Assembly: GCA_902729315.2 (NCBI GenBank)
Contig: LR746270.1
Coordinates: forward strand, 1,166,501-1,230,500
DNA from: Spirodela intermedia
Taxonomy: Eukaryota; Streptophyta; Magnoliopsida; Alismatales; Araceae
Reading direction: 5' to 3'
Length of the DNA stretch: 64,000 nucleotides
Shown here in pieces: positions 42,436-53,549 of this stretch; the stretch's first letter is position 1; every line of letters starts with the position of its first letter. A program made the position numbers and the translations under genes. A model generated the notes under the pieces. That model was not told the DNA's origin, searched no databases, and saw nothing but the letters and a program-made list of their open reading frames with translations.

Positions 42436-45400
42436 ATGGGTTGCTCCTCCTCCTTCCCAGGTCATTACTCACACATCCCATCTAGTCCCTCTAAAGATTG
42501 TCTGATTGTTAAACATGGTCAGATGCCAGCTATTTTTGAGGTTCAATTTATTATGTTTATTAATCGGTTTTCCTTTTTATTTTCCAATTTCGGGTTGATA
42601 CTGAGAGTTATGCGGCTATTGTGATCAGAAAGAAGGTTCATCTTGATGATCCCTTCCATAACTATTACGGAATCTTTGAAAATAATTTTAATCATATTTC
42701 ATCGAGGAAACCTCTATGATGGAAGAATTTATGGGTGAAGAGGTGATAAGAGTGTCGGAAAAGGAAGGATGTAGAACGTGAATGTAGACGTATCATCAGT
42801 GTTTCCCGTCTTCGCGCGAAAAGAAGGATATATTTCAGTGGTGTATATGGTCAGTAGTAAGCACCAGAAAAAGGATCAGGTTCTCTTACACAGGGTCTAG
42901 AAAGTGAGGGTAACATGGATTCATTATCATGTTTGATATTCACCGCTGTCTTGAAAAGATGCCACAAAAATCATGTTTGATTTTCTGAGGTGTAACAGAA
43001 ATCCTGTCATCCCTTCCGGGTAATTTACACCATGAACATTGACTGTACAAGATGACTAGTTGATTGAGGTATTTTCAAAACTTCTACCCCACATTTCCTG
43101 TGCATCAAAGCATGAAAAATACCCTAAGGCACCTAATGGGTGTTAAAAACGTTGAATGCTTACCAAATAATAAAAATGTATTAACTCTGGTGAGGATTTT
43201 AACATTGTCGACTGAAATGAGCTATTTTACGTGAGTATTTGCATAGAAGGTTCTCTATCTTTCATTATCATTTCCGTAACTCTGCTTGTGGTTAAGTTGT
43301 TTTGTCTTGCATGCAAGTATTTTATCCTCGCTTCCATGACTTGCTACCCGTATTTACATGGTGGGTGAGTCATTTATTTAATACGGTGCTGTCTGTGTGA
43401 AAACCATTATGGTTATTTTATGCAGAAAGGATCCATTTAACTGAAATTCTTCTGGCACCTATTGTTACTTTAATATGAATATTAGCACACACGATTGGAA
43501 AATCTTCTCTCAAGAATTAATGTCGATCTAAGTGTTCCTTTTCCATGTAATAATATTCTTTACATTTAAATTATCATTCATACCACTAGATTGGTCGGGA
43601 GTTTCTGAGGCTATAACGGATATATTTCTTTTCTCTGCAGCTAGGAATACTTCGGGGTTGGGGAATCTGAACGTCAGTGATGCTACAGTCTCAGACTCGA
43701 AAAACCTGAAAGTCAAGGTAAGTGGGCTTACTCTTCCCCCAATGTGGTCCTGTTTTCTTTTGAATTCTTTTTGTCAAAAAGCTGATATTTTATTGCTGAT
43801 ACTGTATACTACAATATGTGATGTCAGAACATTATAGATCGTCTTTCATCGTAATAGAATAGGATTCCTGTTATATGCTCTAGGATGTGATGGTACCAGA
43901 CCCAAGACAAATGCGAACTTGGCTGAGCTAGTTGTTATGCTCTCCTATGTAGCAACTTGGTGTAGGAATGTGTGCCGTAAAAGAAGGCGTGTGGCCGTGA
44001 GTCTGAGCTGGCTAACCTTGTTCTATGGTGCCAAGGATGGTGAATTTGACGCATAAAGTATTGTTTTGCCGGTATTAGATAAGTCCAGTCACTTGGGTAT
44101 GGATGTTTAGTTAATAATATGTTTAGATGTAGTTGAATTAATTTCTACCTAATCTTGTTTCCAGTTGGTACTGTTGGGGGATTCTGGTGTTGGGAAAAGC
44201 TGCATTGTCCTTCGCTTTGTCCGGGGTCAGTTTGATCCAACATCTAAGGTAACATCATATATATCAGTTGCCATTATCTTATCACAAAATAGGATTATGG
44301 TAACTATTGGTTTATGATGGGTTTCAGGTGACTGTTGGTGCTTCATTCTTATCACAAACAATAGCCCTCAAAGACTCTACGACGGTTAAGTTTGAGATAT
44401 GGGATACTGCTGGTCAAGAGAGGTATGGATTTTCACATTTGAGTGACACTATTCCACTCTTCACGAACATAAGTAAAAGAAATTATCCACTTACATCACA
44501 TGGGCAAGAAAAGCAAAAGAAGGAAAATGTGTCTAATAGATGGGGGAACAATCTCTACTTTCCTGGTGACAGCAATTGTAGAAATATTGCAACATATATT
44601 CTATCATTTCCAGAAGAACGAGAAGTGAAATACCTAACCCGAGAGAAATGAAAAACGATTATGATGTTCTTCTGGTTTCCTTTTGATATATGAAGAGTGA
44701 ATGGATTCATCTACACGTTTATTCAGTGTTTGAATGGATTCATACTTTCCTAGTTATTCTCTTCGTCACTCTTTTTGAAACAGGTATGCTGCATTAGCAC
44801 CACTTTACTATCGAGGAGCGGCTGCAGCAGTTGTAGTATATGACATAACAAGCCCAGAGTCATTCCAGAAGGCACAATACTGGGTCAAGGTATTTTCTTG
44901 GCTTTCTTGACTTTCTTGATCCACTCTTTATGGGTTGACTAGACCGCTGACTTAGACTTGACCCAATGAAGCAGTGAACCAACACTTCTTCTTTTCTGAC
45001 AGATTGATTGAGTAGTTGGTCATTTATTATATAAATTCCTTGTCATTTTATTTATCATGCTGCTGATTAAAACTCTGTTGTGATGTCTTGAAACCGGTGG
45101 GGCCTGTGGAAAAGCTGATATTTGGCATTATATAATTACAGGAACTTCAGAAACATGGAAGCCCAGATATTGTCATGGCTTTAGTCGGTAACAAGGCTGA
45201 TTTGCACGAAAATAGAAGTGTGCCTCTTCAGGTGACGATAAAGATTCTCATTAGAAGTATTTAATATTATATTCGTTGCCATTATAAGATAGTAATCGAC
45301 TGAACTATTTTAGCTACCCGGTTGATGCTTCTTTGTGTGTTCGTGTTGTCAAGGATGCCACTGAGTATGCAGAGAAGAATGGGATGTTCTCAATTGAGAC

Positions 45401-45707
45401 ATCAGCGAAGACTGCCAATAACATTAATCAGCTGTTTGAGGTACGGAATTTTGCATCTCGATAGAAATAAATGCAAGTCAAAGCTGATGTTCTTCGCCCA
45501 TGAGGGCTAGTAAAGCCCGGTTGGGCCTTTTTTTAATTTCCGGGCTTCATTTTTAGGCCCAGGGCCCGGAGAGAGTTGTTCATGACTATCCTCTTTTGGC
45601 CATCTTGGTTCATCACCGGTTGCAAGTCTTGACTGGCTGCTCCTTCACTGTTTCAGGAGATTGCCAAGAGGTTGCTGCTCAGGACGACCTCCTCTCCCTC
45701 TTCCTGA
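42436..45707 (+). CDS. RABF1: Plant-unique Rab5-type GTPase ARA6/RABF1
   Basis: This is a small GTPase of multivesicular endosomes that acts in endosome-to-plasma-membrane traffic. Eight exons join in phase: 42436-42460, 43641-43717, 44165-44248, 44328-44422, 44784-44889, 45142-45231, 45354-45440 and 45657-45707, giving 204 residues (Arabidopsis ARA6 has about 202). The first exon is only 25 bases and encodes MGCSSSFP, the N-myristoylation and palmitoylation signal that replaces the usual C-terminal prenylated cysteines. The protein ends RTTSSPSS without CC or CxC, as expected. Nucleotide motifs are GDSGVGKS (G1), WDTAGQERY (G3), NKADL (G4) and ETSAK (G5). The effector segment keeps VGASF. 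The acceptor of exon 7 (TCAAG) is short of pyrimidines but the phase and sequence fit. It converges with the SCPL51-like gene. Confidence 0.97.
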
Positions 45708-46404
45708 CTACCGTCGCTGAGAATTTCCCGCATTCATCAGTGCTATACATGGCGGAGAATCATCATATCTCTCTGGTTTGTACCACAAAACCTGGTGTGA
45801 TGTAATTTAATGGCTCCTGATGAAGTCTTGATCCATGTTTGTGTGAAGCTTTCCCAGGTCGCTGATGTATATTTTGGTCAAATCCACATCATTCGTTCGT
45901 ATTTTCCTAAACTAGAGAACCTGGGCAACCGGATCTCTCTCTCTCTCTCTCTCTCTCCCCGGCCCATTTATGGGCTTTTCTGGGTCTATCCTATGAAAAA
46001 AACCCAACCGGTTTGTTTCCCCCAGCATTAGAGTAGAAGAATCAGAAACAGAGAATCAGCCCAGTACACGTGGCTCCCCAGGTGGAACCCGGAGAACCTT
46101 AAAGCCCGTTGTTAAACGTCACCGCGATGACGGTATGCTCTGGGCTCTCATACCAGTTCGGACCGGTTTCATATATGAGCCAAGTCATCGGCCCACATGC
46201 ACGGACATCAACGCATAATGTCAAGCCTTATCATTTTTCTTATTTTTTTTCTCAATTTCTTTGGCATTCCTACTAACATAAAAAATCATAAATCTGATCA
46301 ATAAGAATATAATCCGGCACGTGTCCTCCGTCGATTTGACAGCTCCTTCAGGTTCCTCGCTGACTTTTTCGTCAGTGTTGCGTAAAGTCAGACGGCCACC
46401 GCAT
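45708..46404. other. Convergent 3' region of RABF1 and the SCPL51-like gene
   Basis: No gene is seen in these 697 bp. There is a CT array at 45935-45958 and scattered GGCCCA-type words. It should hold the two 3' untranslated regions. Confidence 0.5.
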
Positions 46405-46570
46405 TCATGCAGCGGCGGCGGGCGATCGGGTGATCTCTCGCAGCATCTTCAAGGCCACACAGGGCTGATCGACGGGCACCTGGCCGACCAAGAAGGAGAC
46501 CTTCGTCAATACTCCATCATAGCTCCCCTCTCTCTCTCTAGAGATTCTCTTTCCATCCCTAGACTCCCTA

Positions 46571-46607
<37 letters not shown>

Positions 46608-46728
46608 GGTTTGATGGTGTGTGAGCCGATATTCCGTGGTGTGGCGGAGTCCAAAAGAGCGGACAAAGCACGGAAGGAAAAAGAACACAAGAAGACAGAT
46701 CACGGGTCCTCCTCCCCGTCGTAGGAAG

Positions 46729-46792
<64 letters not shown>

Positions 46793-46962
46793 CTCACGAA
46801 ATGTCCGGCCCCAAGGATCCAGTAGAAACGCAGATTCCTATAAGACTTGGTGAACCCCTTCGTCCCTCCGTCGCCTCGGCAGTAGATGGGAGTTCTATTC
46901 ACCGTATTGAAGTTGTTTAGCCCTTCCCATCTGCAGATGAACTCATTAGAGAACGAGCGAGC

Positions 46963-46996
<34 letters not shown>

Positions 46997-47885
46997 TCAC
47001 TTGAGCTTCTGGAGCCAGGCTTCGGTACCCTTGGTGGCGCATATCACGTCGAGCTGCATGATGATCAGATCATAAAAGGTCCCCCCCATCATCTTTAAGG
47101 AGTAGACGGTGCAGCCGCTAACAACAGGCTGGCAACGAGACGTTGACCATGGTGAGCCTACCTGTCCGTTGTAGACGGTGACGTTGACCCCTCTGGACAG
47201 CAGCTCGTCGACCTGGTCCACGTTCGAACAGTCAAGACTCCACCACTCAGTTGCAGCTGCCATTAATGGAGAAAGCTTCCGGGGTTACCTCGGCGATCCT
47301 GGGCTTCATGAAATCGTTCGACAGAGCGTTGAACACCGCATCCGACTGCCCTCCCCAGCTGCTCATCACCGCCGCCATTATGTTATCATCCTCGCCAAGA
47401 TCATGGAGACCATTGTTTACAGAGCGTCTACGTACCTCACGTTCTTGGGGATTATCTTGAGCTTCTCCCTGATGGGGCCGTCCATGAGGCTGCCGAGGCC
47501 GCCGCCGGAGGCCGCTGCCGCCTTGGAGGCGAGATAGGTCGAGTACTTCTTCACGACGATGGACCGGGACAGCTCCGCCGCCGTCTCCGACACCGGGTCC
47601 ATGTCGGAATCGAGAAGGAAGTTGTAGAAGTCCTGAGCACAGTCCGGAGGGACCCGGTTAGAGAGATAGAGAGATAGATAGATAGATAGATATATAGAAA
47701 TATGGATAGATAGATAGATAGATAGATAGATATATAGAAATATGGATAGATAGATAGATAGATAGATATATAGAAATATGGATAGATAGATAGATAGATA
47801 GATAGATATATAGAAATATGGATAGATAGATAGATAGATAGATATATAGAAATATGGATAGATAGATAGATAGATAAGGAGGGAG

Positions 47886-47929
<44 letters not shown>

Positions 47930-48962
47930 AGATTCAGGTCGACCCGGACTCACCACAAAGTTGCTGCCGGCAAGGATGACGTCCTCGAGCAGGCTCCAGG
48001 AATCGGTGGCCTGCCCAAACTGGCCGGTCTTGATCTGCTCCTTTATCTGCTCCGCTACTCTGCATGGGGGCCGGATTTGGACCGCATTAGAGGGAGAAAA
48101 GCCTAATCTCTCTCTAACCCTCAGACCCGGGAAGGGGTGGTGAGAGTGACCTGTTGGCCTTCTCCAGGCCGCTGATGTCCAGACGGGAGACATCCCTGAG
48201 CAGCGGCCCCCAGGAAAACTGCACGCAGGATAGAGGAGCAGGATCTTGAGGGATTTTTATAGTAATCTGAATGTGGGGGTCTCTGCGACTGGAGTTTCAG
48301 AAGGACAGACCACGAAGTCCTCGGGAGAAATCCAGCTGTCGCCCAGCGCCACTCCTGCAGTGGAGGCGGAAGAGAATGAGAGGAGGAGGAGGAGGAGGAG
48401 GAGAGCTGTCAAGAGCCGAGAGAAGGACCCCCGAGTTGGAGCTTCAACTGGCCGGATTGGATGGCGTTGATGGCGGAGAGGGCAAGACTGACGGCGTATT
48501 TCCCGCCGTAGGATTCGGCGACAATGTAGAGAGGGCTGCGCTGGAGCTGGGGGTTCCTGTTGAAGAGCTCCTTCAAGAGGAAGGTCAGGTCCGCCCCCGC
48601 CTGCTCGTCGGTCTTCACCAGCGCCTTCTCGTCCTCGACGAAGCTGTACCCGGTTCCGACTGGGTTGTCCTGCCGGTGCTCCGAGAAGAAAGCCAAATCA
48701 TTTTCAGAGCACTGGCGAAGACAGATAGATAGACAGATAGAGAGAGAGAGAGAGAGCGAGGCTGACCACGAAGAGAAGATCAGCCATCTGCAACCACGTA
48801 GAGCTCCGAGGCCTCAGATCGGTGTTCAGAGGTCCAATCTCTTCGAAATTGCCAATCCCGACGCCGGAAGCACCCTTTGATCGTGGTCAATAATGGAAAA
48901 TCGCTTAAGCTTTCGGGCTACTTAATCAAAATTGAGGCATGATCATAGAGAGAGAGATAGAT

Positions 48963-49011
<49 letters not shown>

Positions 49012-49364
49012 AGAGAAGGGGGAGGGCGAGAACTCACAGGCCCGCCCTGAAGCCAGAGAACTGTAGGCCAAGGGGCGGAGGGCTCGTCCACTCTTTGGGG
49101 ACTCCGGTAGAGCCACCAAAACATGTGAGCCCCTGCATCAATGGAAGATAAATAATTAGAGGGAAGAACCCGGGAAGGTCGCCGGAAATCTGAGGAGGAG
49201 GGAGGATGAATTCGCTCGCCTGGTCGGACTTCCACGTAGCCCCACTCCTCCGACCCATCTACCGTGCCGGCGGCGCCGGCGACCCTACAGCTTACGAGCG
49301 CGAGAACATGGAGAAGGACGATGAGGAAGAGCGGGAGAGGACCTGGCGAGGCTCTCCCTCCCAT
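46405..49364 (-). CDS. SCPL51: Serine carboxypeptidase-like protein, SCPL51 group
   Basis: This is a secreted or vacuolar S10-family serine carboxypeptidase-like protein. Thirteen exons join in phase: 49220-49364, 49038-49132, 48767-48874, 48429-48669, 48311-48354, 48151-48218, 47954-48059, 47436-47632, 47289-47358, 47162-47212, 47001-47053, 46798-46930 and 46405-46479, giving 461 residues. A signal peptide follows [20 protein letters not shown]. The catalytic triad is intact: Ser in AESYGG (about residue 169), Asp in GQLDVIC (about 377) and His in GAGHF (about 436). The substrate-binding word is WLQGGPGASG, completed across an intron. The first intron appears to use a GC donor (CCAG|GCGAGC), or its 87 bases stay in frame if retained. 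Many introns carry GA/CT or GATA arrays. The assignment to SCPL51 rests on overall similarity and the EWGYVEVRP start of the mature protein. The true substrate is unknown. Confidence 0.93.
46555..46605. repeat. (CT)n microsatellite in the last SCPL51-like intron
   Basis: Around 16 CT units, with imperfect CT-rich sequence before them, lie 3' of exon 13 of the gene on the opposite strand, so on the sense strand this is a GA array. Confidence 0.9.
46724..46793. repeat. (AT)n-(GA)n compound microsatellite
   Basis: About twelve AT units are followed by GA units up to the exon 12 donor at 46797. On the sense strand the exon is followed at once by a CT array. Confidence 0.9.
46958..46998. repeat. 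(GA)n array directly after the exon 11 donor
   Basis: GA units with one interruption lie within the 70 bp intron between exons 11 and 12. On the sense strand they give a CT-rich intron beginning GTGATCTCTC. Confidence 0.85.
47661..47930. repeat. Ordered GATA array with a TATAGAAATATGG spacer, followed by (GA)n
   Basis: GATA tetranucleotides are interrupted by the word TATATAGAAATATGG at 47692, 47732, 47768, 47808 and 47844. The distances are 40, 36, 40 and 36, so the real repeat is a 76 bp dimer. A GA array of about 40 bp follows (47888-47928). All of it lies in the intron between exons 7 and 8 of the SCPL51-like gene. Confidence 0.95.
48735..48760. repeat. (GA)n microsatellite in SCPL51-like intron 3
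   Basis: GATAGA and GA units lie between exons 3 and 4. On the sense strand this is a CT-rich tract near the 5' end of the intron. Confidence 0.85.
48946..49010. repeat. (GA)n microsatellite in SCPL51-like intron 2
   Basis: GATA and GA units with an array of about 40 bp fall in the intron between exons 2 and 3. Confidence 0.9.
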
Positions 49365-49586
49365 TGGAGATGCACGGAAGTCGAAGAGAGAGAGAGAAGC
49401 GGAGTGAAGGGCGGCAGCGGAGATGCGGGGGAGAAGGTAGCGCAATGAATTGATGACACCGACCCTACTTCGAAACAGGCCGCGGATAATAATTGCAGCG
49501 AGGAAAGATTTCTCGGTGCGACTGGGAATAAGGAGAACAATGAGCTCTGTGTAGACTGATGGACAGATAGATAGAGATAGATAGGA

Positions 49587-49642
<56 letters not shown>

Positions 49643-51086
49643 GGAAGAAGGGGAAAAGAGGTCCAAGATTCTCGCCCGGATTTATCTGGAGGAGCCGTTT
49701 TTCGCCGGCTGCGGTTAGAGGGTGGAACGGAGGAGACGGGCGACGGGCATGTAGAACTAATAAATGAGCGGCGGAGAGGGCAGGGAGCCCGAAGAGGACC
49801 CGGTGGCGTGTTAACAGAGGCTTTTCCTGAGCTCTTCCCCTACCCACACGGGAGGACGAGAACCGGTGGACCAGCCTCCTCTTGGGACCCCGTGACACAC
49901 CGCAACGTACGACCGGCGGCGGCGGCGCCGCCACCGGCCGGTCGCCGCGTCGACAAGGCGACCCCTTCCTCCCCTTCCCCTCGGATAGCGGACCTTACTG
50001 GGCCGGATACTTATTGGGCCCCAGCCTAAAAAGCCCTTTTTTCTTTTGTAGAGAGACAACAAAAGATACGCGAGGGCATGTGAGCCCGGTGGGGCCCACT
50101 CCCTCCAGCTGCACCAAAACCGGCGGTTGCGTTGGCAACGTCGAGAATATGGGGATTGTTAATGATCGATCCTCTGCGGGGGGGAAAACGGAAGTACATA
50201 TCCAATTCCCAATAATGAGTTGGTATGCTATGACAATATGAGAGATTATTGGGCCGACGTTGACATTCGTCCGAACCCCCGGGGGACAGCCTGGCCTCGC
50301 CAGCAGCCTCTGGACTGATCTACTCGGGGCCCACCGCCCAAATAATTCAATTATCTCCACAATGTCAAACATTGGAAATATCGGAGGCTTACCAAGGTTT
50401 GGATTATATTATTCCCAGGTGGGGGAGCGAAGAATCAACCGCGGGACACGTGGATAGTGGGCCGTGAGCTGGGCCAACGGGGAGCCAGGCCCATCCAGCT
50501 AGGCGGGCATGTTTTATTAAAAAAATAAGGAAAAAGAGAGAATGAATAGTCGAAGACCGGTCGAGCGGGCCGCCCACGTGGCGGCGGGGTGGTGGTCCTG
50601 CCCGCGAAAGGGGATTTCCGGTGGTGGTCCTCGAAAGCGATTCCCTCCCCGCTGGGCCCAGCTGGAATGGGCCGTCCGAGTAACTCGGGGGGGCGTAGAA
50701 ATGCGTTCGGAGGATGGGCCCACTCGCCCATGGCCCAATAAGAGCAGAGCTTTCCCGAAACGGGGTCGTTGTCGTATAAAGACGGCGGGCTTGTAATTGC
50801 TGTAATTAAACAAATGGGGGTGCCCGAGCGGCCGTCATGTGGTGGGTTGGGGCTCAACGGACACCTTCGGCAAGACCGGTAGGCCCCGCGTCCCCGGGTC
50901 CCACCTGCGATAGCAACGCGGCAGCGTCCGAACCGGGCCGGGTTGGATCGGCCCCGGATCGGGTCGGATCAGGGCTAAAGAATGGTGGGAAGGGGGTGAT
51001 TCTTGCTTCGGTGAGCTTACCGGATCCTGTGGGGCCCGCGGGGGCGGGGGCGTTTCGTCTGCGTGTAGCCTACCGGTGGCGGTTGC
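49365..51086. promoter_or_regulatory. Upstream region of the SCPL51-like gene and 3' region of PLATZ
   Basis: No gene is supported. A GA array (about 49596-49632) followed by ten or more G lies about 240 bp upstream of the SCPL51-like ATG and would be a CT-rich leader or promoter tract. CACGTG occurs at 50447-50452 and 50575-50580, and GGCCCA/TGGGCC words are dense between 50000 and 50760. Long minus-strand frames near 50435-50860 are Pro- and Arg-rich and unlike any family. Confidence 0.5.
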
Positions 51087-51857
51087 TTAGGAGGCCAGCG
51101 GGGAGCGGCGGGGGATGCCCTTCCGCCGCCGGGGTTTGGCGGCGGCGATGACGTGGCCGGCGGCGAGGTCCTGACTGCGGTCGGCGGGCCTCCGCCTGTC
51201 TGGGGGCCGCCGGTGCCGGGGGGCTGAAGTCGTCGGCTCCTGTCCGACGCCGCCGCCGTCGCCGCCGCCGCCTCCGCCGCCGCCGCTGCCGTCGTCGTCG
51301 AGGAGGAATGTCGCGCCGCCGCCCGTCCGCTTTATCCCTTCCAGCTGCACCGACAGCACACCCACGATGAACCACCGCCGCCATTCCTCGTTTTTTAAGC
51401 AGGTGGGCCGAGCGAGCTTTAGAGAGAGAGAGAGAGAGGGAGGGAGAGAGAGGGAGAGAGAGGGAGAGAGAGGGAGAGAGAGGGAGAGAGAGGGAGAGAG
51501 AGGGAGAGAGAGGGAGAGAGGGGGAGAGCGAGAGAGAGAGAGAGAGAAACCTTGCAGCCGAGGGAGCAGAAGCGGACGGGGTCGAGGAGGGTGCGGGAGC
51601 AGATCTCGCAGAGGTGGGCAGCAGACTTGGCGGCACCGCCGATGCCGGAGGAGGAGGAGGAGGTCCCCTTGGGCTGAGGGCGCTCGTTGAGGAAGACGAC
51701 GCGTGCGCTGTTAATGACGTAGTTCTGGACCCCGCTGACGTCCAGTGCCCTCTGCACCTCCGAGACCCTCACGACGTCGTGGTAGGACGACCGCCGTATC
51801 TTCACCCCCACCCGGCGGCGCCGCCGTCAGCACAAGCAATGAAGACAATATATATGT

Positions 51858-51905
<48 letters not shown>

Positions 51906-52116
51906 TGACTTGTATGGAGCGGTGGTCGGCGTGGGCGGAGGAGCGGCAGTAGAAGCAGAAGGCGCCGGCGGAGGGACAGTCGAGGCAGAACATGTTGCAC
52001 TCCCCGCGGGCGGCGTCGCCGTGGAGGGTGCACGAGGCGAAGAATGTCGTCGCCAGCAGCGGCTCCAACCACGGCGGCGCCGCCGCCTCTGCCCCCGTCC
52101 CCGCTCTCCTCGCCAT
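51087..52116 (-). CDS. PLATZ zinc-binding transcription factor
   Basis: PLATZ proteins are plant-specific zinc-dependent DNA-binding proteins that bind A/T-rich sequences and generally repress transcription. Three exons join in phase: 51910-52116, 51551-51799 and 51087-51344, giving 237 residues. The ATG at 52116 gives [13 protein letters not shown] directly before the family opening [20 protein letters not shown]. Cys/His blocks follow: [43 protein letters not shown] and [20 protein letters not shown], and then C plus KLEGIKRT. The C terminus has a Gly run and a basic tail, [15 protein letters not shown], typical of PLATZ. Both introns contain long GA/CT arrays. A plus-strand frame through the same exons is a shadow. 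G-boxes lie upstream. Frame, length and motifs leave little doubt. Confidence 0.96.
51421..51547. repeat. (GA/GGGA)n array in PLATZ intron 2
   Basis: About 125 bp of GAGAGAGG and GA units fill most of the intron between exons 2 and 3, giving a CT tract on the sense strand. Confidence 0.95.
51857..51902. repeat. (GA)n array in PLATZ intron 1
   Basis: About 20 GA units with one AAAG interruption lie just after the exon 1 donor on the sense strand. Confidence 0.95.
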
Positions 52117-52216
52117 TATCGCCGCCCCAGGATCCCCTCCTGGGGCGCCCTGCGCCTCCCCACGACGGAATGCGAGCTGCGACGACGACCAGGGAGGAGA
52201 GAGGATGGACACCCAG

Positions 52217-52222
52217 ATAGAG

Positions 52223-52286
<64 letters not shown>

Positions 52287-52295
52287 GAGAGAGAG
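52217..52295. repeat. (GA)n array in the PLATZ leader
   Basis: This lies between the probable TATA box and the ATG. The transcript would begin with a long CU repeat, a form known in plant leaders where GA-binding BPC proteins act; the functional link is inference. Confidence 0.9.
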
Positions 52296-52304
52296 AAGGC
52301 CGCA

Positions 52305-52312
52305 GACTTATA
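52305..52312 (-). promoter_or_regulatory. Probable TATA box of PLATZ
   Basis: The minus strand reads TATAAGTC, about 190 bases upstream of the PLATZ ATG. Confidence 0.5.
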
Positions 52313-52659
52313 AGTCTATAACGCAGCGATGCCTCCGGCGGTTGAGAGGAGGGGGAGACAGAAATACGGGCGGAGGAGGGTGATGGGGTTCGCGGTGGGT
52401 CTCTCTCTCATCTGATGAAGCCTCAGCCGTGTGATTTAGAGAGGAGGAAAGGGAGAAGTGGGTCCGTCGTAAGGGTCTACCGCATTTGACTTTGCCCGCG
52501 TTCTTTGCGTCTCGTCGTAGACAGCGTATTTTTTTTTCTCTAAGCAGGGCGGGCCCCACCGAGTAGGCTGTCCAAGCCGGCGATGGGTGGGAGGGGAGGT
52601 GACGTAAGAAAAAGGAGATGGAGCGAGGCCAGTCTATCAACCCTCTCGAGACATGACAC

Positions 52660-52802
52660 CCCACGTGCGGCACCCGTGGGCATCGACCTCCCACGTGCCG
52701 CAATGTCGGCGTTCCAACTCACATCCCACGTCGGCTGGGCCGAACCTGTTTCTAACGGATTATGGGCCCGACCCGCACCACGGAATGGGCTACGTACGTG
52801 GG
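52660..52802. promoter_or_regulatory. Cluster of G-box/ACGT elements upstream of PLATZ
   Basis: CACGTG occurs at 52662-52667 and 52692-52697, CCACGTC at 52726-52732, and ACGTACGTGG from 52792. Four ACGT-core groups in 140 bp, 550-690 bp upstream of the ATG, are the pattern of ABA- or light-responsive bZIP promoters. Confidence 0.6.
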
Positions 52803-53296
52803 GACCCGACCGCTTTCCTCCAAGCGGTTACTTTGTTTATTGGGCCGTGACATAAATGGGCCTCTTCTCCCCTCTGCAGGCATCTTTTTGGGCCACCAAA
52901 AACAGAAAAGAGCCCAAAAAGTATTCCCGAGGGCCCAAACTGAGCTTCTCTGCTCAGTGATGAAATATATCAGGTCTCATATTTACTGAAAATGGCAGTT
53001 TTGCATGGGCTCTGGGATCTCAATCACCGGCAGATTAAAAGAAAAGCCAGAATGAAATAACATAAATTATGACAGTTACAATGGACGATGGAAGGCTAGT
53101 ACCATTAGATGCTCCAAGCTCCGCAGTGAGCCTTAGACATTGGATGGCAGAACACCAAATGGGTTTGGAGAGTTGACGAAGACCATACCACCGCGGAGAC
53201 TCTGCGACATGAGACAGTTGACTCCTGATAGCAGAAACCATGAGCCCGACCTTCAGTCACATGAAAGCTCAGAGAATTATGGCTGGTGATAGATCT

Positions 53297-53535
53297 TCAT
53301 GGAAAGAATGAGCTGACCCAATTCACAAGAGACGATCGGTGAGCTGTGGCTGTTGACTGCCCTTTTTATGGAAAGAATGAGTTGAGCCAATTCACAAGAG
53401 ACGATCGGTGACCTGCGGCTGCTGACTGCCCTTTTTATGGAAAGAATGAACTGACCCAATTCACAAGAGATAATCGGGGAGTTGTGACTGACGAGTGTCC
53501 TTTCATGGAAAGAAATGAGCTTACCCAATTCACAT
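53297..53535. repeat. Minisatellite of 69 bp, about 3.4 copies
   Basis: ATGGAAAGAATGARYTGA words start at 53299, 53368, 53437 and 53505 (periods 69, 69, 68), followed by CCAATTCACAAGAGAYRATCG. The array lies just 3' of the HESO1-like stop codon. The minus strand stays open through it, with a 23-residue period around SPIVSCELGQLILSIKRAV. Confidence 0.9.
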
Positions 53536-53549
53536 ATGAGCTCTGAAAA

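Noticed and set aside
47417-48193. 258-codon minus-strand frame with long Ser/Leu/Ile/Tyr repeats
   Set aside because: It runs through the intronic GA and GATA arrays. Only its two ends are real SCPL51-like exons, which are joined by splicing.
48918-49934. 338-codon minus-strand frame
   Set aside because: It starts far upstream of the signal peptide and crosses a microsatellite; the real first exon starts at 49364.
50435-50857. 140-codon minus-strand frame, Pro- and Arg-rich
   Set aside because: High GC content alone explains the open frame; there are no motifs, no splice context and no homology that I can recognise.
51745-52383. 212-codon plus-strand frame
   Set aside because: It is antisense to PLATZ exon 1 and composed largely of GA-array translation.
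53297-53535. Regularly spaced repeat considered as a CRISPR array
   Set aside because: Units are contiguous with no unique spacers, and the genome is eukaryotic; it is a minisatellite.
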